Source of the DNA: Linyphia triangularis
Taxonomy: Eukaryota; Arthropoda; Arachnida; Araneae; Linyphiidae
NCBI GenBank assembly: GCA_963978545.1
Contig: OZ021722.1
Span: forward strand, 36,101,365-36,165,364
Direction of reading: 5' to 3'
Length of the DNA: 64,000 nucleotides
The position numbers were made by a program, and so were the translations under genes. The notes beneath the pieces were generated by a model, which was given only the letters and a program-made list of their open reading frames with translations, was not told the DNA's origin and did not search any database. This document shows positions 59,640 to 64,000 of this stretch, in pieces (position 1 is the first letter of the stretch; each line of letters opens with the position of its first letter).

Positions 59640-61985
59640 ATCCTCGTATAGTTTCAATGTTGCGTCGTCTTTTCATCCCTTAAAAATTCGTTAATCGATA
59701 TTGGAATGACTTATTTTTTTAACATTTGCAAAAAAAAATCAGAAAAATGACTACATTGGAAGAGGAACATTCGGATATCCCTCGTTTGGAACATTTAACC
59801 CCTTCTCGACCCCTTAAAGTTGGTTAATCGAGAACAGAATAGCTTACTTTTTCTATGTTTAATCTTTTTTGACATTTGTACCAAATTTCCGAGTTGTGAC
59901 CATATGGGAAGTGGTACATTCGAATATTCCTCGTTTGGAACGTTTAACCCCTTTTCCACCCCTTGATCCACCCGAGATCGGAATAGTTTACTTTTTCTGC
60001 GTTTGTCTTTATTGATATTCACACCAGTTTTCAGAATTGTGAAAATATGAGAAGTAGGACATTCGAATATATCGCTCGTTTGGAACGTTTAACCCCTTTT
60101 TGACCTCTTAAAGTGGGTTCATCGAGATCGGAATAGCTAACTTTTTCTATGTTTACCATTGTTGACATTTGTACCAATTTTTAGAGTTGTGACTATGTGA
60201 GAAGTAGGATATTCGAATGTCCCTCGTTTGGAACGTTTAACCCCTTTTTGACCTCTTAGAGTGGGTAAATAGAGATCGAAATAGCTTACTTTTTATACGT
60301 TTGTTTTTGTTGATACTTGCACCAGATTTCAGAGTTGTGACGAAAGGGGAAGTAGGACATTCGAATATCCCTCGTTTGGAACGTTTAACCCCTGTTCCAC
60401 CCCTTAAAGTGGGTTAATCGAGATCGGAATAACTTACTTTTTCTTCGTTTGTCTTTATTGATATTCTCACCAATTTTTAGAGTTGTGAAGAAATGAGAAG
60501 TAGGACATTCGAATATTCCTCTTTTGGAACGTTTAATCCCTTTTCGACCCATTAAAGTGGGTTAATCGAGATCGGAATAGTTTACTTTTTCTATTTTTAC
60601 CATTGTTGATATTTGTGCCGATTTTCAGAGTTGTGACTATGTGGGAAGTAGGATTTTCGAATGTCCCTCGTTTGGAACGTTTGACCCCTTTTCGACCCCT
60701 TAAAGTGTGTTAATCAAGATCGGAATAGTTTACTTTTTCTATTTTTACCATTGTTGATATTTGTGCCGATTTTCAGAGTTGTGACTATGTGGGAAGTAGG
60801 ATTTTCGAATGTCCCCCGTTTGGAACGTTTGACCCCTTTTCGACCCCTTAAAGTGTGATAATCGAGATCGGAATAGTTTACTTTTTCTATTTTTACCATT
60901 GTTGATATTTGTGCCGATTTTCAGAGTTGTGACTATGTGGGAAGTAGGATTTTCGAATGTCCCCCGTTTGGAACGTTTGACCTCTTTTCGACCCCTTAAA
61001 GTGTGTTAATCGAGATCGGAATAGTTTACTTTTTCTATTTTTACCATTGTTGATATTTGTGCCGATTTTCAGAGTTGTGACTATGTGGGAAGTAGGATTT
61101 TCGAATGTCCCCCGTTTGGAACGTTTGACCCCTTTTCGACCCCTTAAAGTGTGTTAATCGAGATCGGAATAGTTTACTTTTTCTATTTTTACCATTGTTG
61201 ATATTTGTGCCGATTTTCAGAGTTGTGACTATGTGGGAAGTAGGATTTTCGAATGTCCCCCGTTTGGAACGTTTGACCCCTTTTCGACCCCTTAAAGTGT
61301 GTTAATCGAGATCGGAATAGTTTACTTTTTCTATTTTTACCATTGTTGATATTTGTGCCGATTTTCAGAGTTGTGACTATGTGGGAAGTAGGATTTTCGA
61401 ATGTCCCCCGTTTGGAACGTTTGACCCCTTTTCGACCCCTTAAAGTGTGTTAATCGAGATCGGAATAGTTTACTTTTTCTATTTTTACCATTGTTGATAT
61501 TTGTGCCGATTTTCAGAGTTGTGACTATGTGGGAAGTAGGATTTTCGAATGTCCCCCGTTTGGAACGTTTGACCTCTTTTCGACCCCTTAAAGTGTGTTA
61601 ATCGAGATCGGAATAGTTTACTTTTTCTATTTTTACCATTGTTGATATTTGTGCCGATTTTCAGAGTTGTGACTATGTGGGAAGTAGGATTTTCGAATGT
61701 CCCCCGTTTGGAACGTTTGACCCCTTTTCGACCCCTTAAAGTGTGTTAATCGAGATCGGAATAGTTTACTTTTTCTATTTTTACCATTGTTGATATTTGT
61801 GCCGATTTTCAGAGTTGTGACTATGTGGGAAGTAGGATTTTCGAATGTCCCCCGTTTGGAACGTTTGACCCCTTTTCGACCCCTTAAAGTGTGTTAATCG
61901 AGATCGGAATAGTTTACTTTTTCTATTTTTACCATTGTTGATATTTGTGCCGATTTTCAGAGTTGTGACTATGTGGGAAGTGGGA
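59640..61985. repeat. 148-bp minisatellite inside the Helitron (about 15-16 units)
   Basis: The anchor cggaatag (or variant) recurs at 59835, 59979, 60129, 60277, 60425, 60573, 60721, 60869, 61017, 61165, 61313, 61461, 61609, 61757 and 61905. Spacing is 144 and 150, then 148 throughout; a degenerate unit lies near 59702. Units right of about 60573 are nearly identical, while those to the left diverge steadily. The variant gacctcttttcg at 60979 and 61571 recurs 592 bp apart, i.e. four units, hinting at a four-unit amplification step. The two open frames seen in this repeat are read-through of the period and not genes. Confidence 0.93.
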
Positions 61986-61996
61986 GAATTAGTGAT

Positions 61997-62035
61997 GAGT
62001 GAGTCAGTGAGTGAGTGAGTGAGTGAGTGAGTGAG
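61997..62035. repeat. (GAGT)n microsatellite at the Helitron 5' end
   Basis: About nine gagt repeats with one interruption (gagtcagt). On the element's own strand it lies just inside the 5' terminus, after AAGGCAAAGCCC, itself a small inverted repeat (GGC-AAA-GCC). Confidence 0.9.
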
Positions 62036-62155
62036 GGCTTTGCCTTATATATATAGAGATAGATTTAACAAAAAGACGAGGTTCTACCGAGATTCGAAAT
62101 CGGATCGCTGGATTCAAGGTCCAGAGTGCTAACCATTACACGATAAAACCAATTT

Positions 62156-62227
62156 TTCCCACGCCGGGAATCGAACAAGGGCCGCCTGGGTGAAAGCCAG
62201 GAATCCTAACCACTAGACCACATGGGC
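62156..62227 (-). tRNA. tRNA-Glu-TTC: tRNA-Glu (TTC), damaged ends and T stem
   Basis: First Glu right of the Helitron. Position 1 is G opposite A72, and the T stem has changes (+ strand gaacaaggg). Probably defective. Confidence 0.7.
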
Positions 62228-63403
62228 CAATAAGCCTACGCATTCAAACACTTTAGATATTTAATAAAATTATAAATTGAATTATACGTAAAATTTTAAA
62301 AATCATCGCATACATGAGGGATATTAATTTAGAAAAAAAATTTAGGTTCTCCCGAGATTCGAACTCGGATCGCTGGATTCAGAGTCCAGAGTGCTGACCA
62401 TTACACCTTAGAACACAATTTTCCCAAGCCGGGAATCGAACCCGGGCCGCCTGGGTGAAAGCCATGAATAATAACCACTAGACCACATGGGACAATAAGT
62501 TTACGCATTCAAACACTTTAGATATTTAATAAAATTATAAATTGAATTATACGTAAAATTTTAAAAATCATCGCATACATGAGGGATATTAATTTAGAAA
62601 AAAAAATTAGGTTCTACCGAGATTCGAACTCGGATCGCTGGATTCAGAGTCCAGAGTGCTGACCATTACACCTTAGAACACAATTTTCCCAAGCCGGGAA
62701 TCGAACCCGGGCCGCCTGGGTGAAAGCCAGGAATAATAACCACTAGACCACATGGGACAATAAGCCTACGCATTCAAACACTTTAGATATTTAATAAAAT
62801 TATAAATTGAATTATACGTAAAATTTTAAAAATCATCGCATACATGAGGGATATTAATTTAGAAAAAAAATTTAGGTTCTACCGAGATTCGAACTCGGAT
62901 CGCTGGATTCAGAGTCCAGAGTGCTGACCATTACACCTTAGAAAACAATTTTCCCAAGCCGGGAACCGAACCCGGGCCGCCTGGGTGAAAGCCAGGAATC
63001 CTAACCACTAGACCACATGGGACAGAATGCCTACGTATTCAAATAAATTTTATATTTAATAAAATAATGCAGAAAATTATACAGAAACATTTTTTAATCC
63101 TTGACATACTTAAACGTGAAATAATTGGGAAAAAATTACGTTCAACTGAAATTTGAGCTGGTATCGCTTTATCCAGAGACAAGAGTGCTGACCATTACAT
63201 CATTGAACTTAATTTTCCCACGCAAGGAATCGAAAATTGGCAGCCTGGGTGATATGTAGTATTCCTAACCATATGACAAAATAGTCTAATGAATTGCATT
63301 TTATCATCCTTTTGATTCAATAACTATATTGCGTAAAAAATACATATGTCCAAAAATATTTCATTCCAGATATATTTAGACATGATAGATTTAACAAAAA
63401 ACT

Positions 63404-63475
63404 AGGTTCTACCGAGATTCGAACTCGGATCGCTGGATTCAAAGTCCAGAGTGCTAACCATTACACCATAGAACC
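63404..63475 (-). tRNA. tRNA-Gln-TTG: tRNA-Gln (TTG)
   Basis: Intact; this unit and the next two resemble 11005-11607. Confidence 0.95.
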
Positions 63476-63480
63476 CAAAT

Positions 63481-63552
63481 TTCCCACACCGGGAATCGAA
63501 CCCGGGCCGCCTGGGTGAAAGCCAGGAATATTAACCACTAGACCACATGGGA
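63481..63552 (-). tRNA. tRNA-Glu-TTC: tRNA-Glu (TTC), D-stem mismatch
   Basis: 12:23 mismatch as in 11082. Confidence 0.78.
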
Positions 63553-63933
63553 CAATAATCCTACGCATTCAAACACTTTAGATATTTAATAAAATTATAT
63601 AGTCAACTATATGTAAAATTTTAAAAATAATCGCGTACATGAGGGATATTAATTTAGAAAAAAAACTTAGGTTCTACCGAGATTCGAACTCGGATCGCTG
63701 GATTCAGAGTCCAGAGTGCTTACCATTACACCATAGAACTCAACTTTCCCACGCCTGGCATCGAACCCGGGCCACTTGGGTGAGAGCCAGGATTCCTAAC
63801 CACTAGACCACATGGGACAATAAGACTACGCAATCAAACACTTTAGATATTTAATAAAATTTTAATGTCAACTATACGTAAAATTTTAAAAATCATCGCA
63901 TACATGAGAGATATTAATTTAGAAAAAAAACTT

Positions 63934-64000
63934 AGGTTCCACCGAGATTCGAACTCGGATCGCTGGATTCAGAGTCCAGAGTGCTGACCATTACATAATA
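63934..64000 (-). tRNA. tRNA-Gln-CTG: tRNA-Gln (CTG), 5' end cut by window edge
   Basis: Anticodon CTG and the 3' half are canonical. The last bases read ttacataata instead of ttacaccata, so the gene is altered near its 5' end even before the window stops. Confidence 0.75.

Larger units (their letters stand above)
59367..62059 (-). mobile_element. Non-autonomous Helitron inserted in the tRNA array
   Basis: Read on the minus strand the element starts TCTCTATATATATAAGGC and ends GGGTATTCAGCTAG, fitting the TC...CTAG ends of Helitrons. Just before the end, CGTAGC-GCA-GCACG can form a short bulged hairpin. The unfilled site is present in neighbouring monomers as catgatagattt; here catga precedes and tagattt follows, so insertion was exactly between A and T with no target duplication, as Helitrons do. 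There is no Rep/helicase ORF, so it depends on helper enzymes from elsewhere. The body is mostly a 148-bp minisatellite. Bases 59394-59640 are non-repetitive AT-rich sequence with no recognisable gene. Confidence 0.88.
647..62150 (-). pseudogene. Family of 21 tRNA-Gln (TTG) copies with C33
   Basis: Interspersed copies of 72 bp with left edges 647, 2242, 4898, 5695, 8086, 13931, 17386, 19778, 23235, 24033, 28549, 32537, 35994, 36792, 40782, 49021, 49819, 52744, 53542, 56995 and 62079. The anticodon loop is CCTTGAA: anticodon TTG is kept but the near-universal U33 is C. In most copies T53 faces C61, so the last T-stem pair is lost. The acceptor 5' strand is GGTTTTA, giving T4 at the start of the gene. 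Together these make decoding unlikely. The upstream Glu-TTC partners are mostly intact and are listed singly. Confidence 0.85.
1710..63022 (-). pseudogene. Family of 50 Gln-CTG copies with T1 and A8 plus altered Glu-TTC
   Basis: Gln left edges: 1710, 2507, 2771, 3036, 4365, 5163, 5960, 6225, 7554, 8351, 8617, 8882, 9147, 10475, 13399, 14196, 14461, 16854, 17651, 17916, 19245, 20043, 23501, 24297, 24562, 28017, 28814, 29079, 32004, 32802, 36260, 37057, 37322, 41047, 49287, 50084, 50348, 50613, 53010, 53807, 54071, 54336, 55665, 56463, 57260, 57525, 58854, 62344, 62609, 62874. Gln begins TGTTCTAAGG in most copies: pair 1:72 is T-C and the conserved U8 is A. Some have gagtacag, a 30:40 mismatch. 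In most copies the Glu acceptor 3' half is CTTGGGA (T6-T67). Most Glu copies also read gccatgaataataacc on the + strand, breaking the D and anticodon stems. Glu copies with an intact D arm begin at 2848, 4442, 6037, 8959, 10552, 14273, 17728, 24374, 28891, 37134, 41124, 50425, 54148, 57337 and 62951 and may still work. Confidence 0.82.
380..63285 (-). pseudogene. 72 strongly decayed Gln/Glu units
   Basis: Left edges: 380, 1444 (chimera), 1975, 3300, 3832, 4631, 5428, 6489, 7021, 7819, 9411, 9943, 10739, 11802, 12866, 13664, 14725, 15257, 16321, 17119, 18180, 18712, 19511, 20308, 20841, 21904, 22968, 23766, 24826, 25358, 26421, 27484, 28282, 29343, 29875, 30408, 31471, 32270, 33067, 33600, 34663, 35727, 36525, 37586, 38118, 38651, 39449, 40515, 41310, 41844, 42906, 43703, 44765, 45562, 46624, 47685, 48219, 48754, 49552, 50877, 51408, 51942, 52477, 53275, 54600, 55132, 55930, 56728, 57789, 58321, 59119, 63138. 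The Gln part spans 72 bp and the Glu part about 70 bp starting 77 bp further right. T arms, anticodon stems and the Glu 5' end are ruined. Three subfamilies differ at gctggatccagag, gctttatccagag and gctggatcaagag. A T7-like run still follows. Confidence 0.88.
913..63817 (-). pseudogene. Family of 16 Gln-CTG (A1) plus Glu-CTC units with stem mismatches
   Basis: Gln left edges: 913, 11271, 12334, 15789, 21373, 22437, 25890, 26953, 30940, 34132, 35196, 39982, 42375, 44234, 46093, 63669; Glu starts 77 bp right of each. Gln begins AGTTCTA, so A1 faces C72, but the anticodon CTG and other arms are good. Copies 21373, 30940 and 34132 also have an anticodon-stem change. Glu has anticodon CTC, an anticodon stem CCTGG/CCAAG with one mismatch and a T stem CCGGG/CCAGG with one mismatch. 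A prediction program may call these as low-scoring tRNAs; I regard them as weakened rather than clearly dead. Confidence 0.8.
62060..64000 (-). repeat. Tandem Glu-Gln tRNA array, continued right of the Helitron (8 monomers)
   Basis: The array resumes in the same phase. The Gln left edges flanking the insertion (59119 and 62079) lie 2960 bp apart, which is 2693 bp of insert plus a normal 267-bp monomer. Gln left edges: 62079, 62344, 62609, 62874, 63138, 63404, 63669, 63934. The last unit runs off the window. Confidence 0.96.

Noticed and set aside
59795..60899. Two open frames of 61-75 codons inside the Helitron.
   Set aside because: They follow the 148-bp minisatellite, repeat the same peptide and match no Rep, helicase or other recognisable domain.
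1..64000. SINE family derived from tRNA.
   Set aside because: Copies are strictly head-to-tail in register, with no poly-A tails or target-site duplications, and contain complete tRNA 3' halves.
1..64000. Mitochondrial or bacterial tRNA cluster.
   Set aside because: Only Glu and Gln occur, CCA is not encoded, Pol III T-runs follow, and a Helitron is present; this is nuclear DNA.

Overview
The window is a nuclear tRNA-gene satellite. From base 1 to 59366, and again from 62060 to 64000, it is one head-to-tail array with a monomer of about 266 bp. Read on the minus strand, each monomer is a tRNA-Glu gene, a 5-bp linker, a tRNA-Gln gene, an oligo-T terminator and an AT-rich spacer of about 117 bp. 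I placed 231 Gln-type and 230 Glu-type copies by eye, all on the minus strand; the mean spacing is 265.8 bp once the single insertion is removed. I find no protein-coding gene. Intronless tRNAs without encoded CCA, internal A and B boxes, Pol III-type T-run terminators and a Helitron point to a eukaryote. The Gln and Glu sequences look metazoan and the AT-rich flanks would suit an arthropod or another invertebrate, but the species cannot be told from this sequence.

The array is a mosaic of unit families. Good Gln-CTG genes (33 positions, including one partial, one with anticodon CTA and a few with mismatches) pair mostly with Glu-CTC. Good Gln-TTG genes (30 positions) pair with Glu-TTC. A family of 21 Gln copies with C33 is broken, yet sits beside mostly intact Glu-TTC genes. 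Sixteen units have A1 in Gln and two stem mismatches in Glu. Fifty units have Gln with a broken 1:72 pair and no U8. Seven units are a decayed Gln-TTG type, two are recombinant, and 72 are strongly decayed Gln/Glu units in three subfamilies. All spacers still align in part, so the array grew from one Glu-Gln monomer.

Layout: 1-11 kb is rich in the A8 and C33 families. 11-19 kb carries two tandem copies of a 13-unit (3455 bp) block. 18.7-25.5 kb is repeated at 31.5-38.2 kb (offset about 12759). 11-15.1 kb is repeated at 25.6-29.7 kb (offset about 14618). 43.2-46.9 kb holds a 7-unit (1859 bp) tandem duplication. 47.7-55 kb holds a 14-unit (3723 bp) tandem duplication. Parts of 1.7-8.4 kb recur at 53-62.3 kb (offset 51300 before the insertion). 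At 59367-62059 a 2693-bp non-autonomous Helitron interrupts a spacer cleanly; most of it is a 148-bp minisatellite.

How the parts work together: Glu and Gln genes 5 bp apart, with no T-run between them in the intact families and a T5-T9 run after Gln, suggest a two-tRNA Pol III transcript started near Glu. A TATA-like block lies about 26-43 bp upstream of Glu. The most unusual content is one otherwise canonical Gln tRNA with anticodon CTA (predicted amber reader, 39183-39254) and seven Glu-bodied copies with the Lys anticodon TTT (43.5-52.4 kb).
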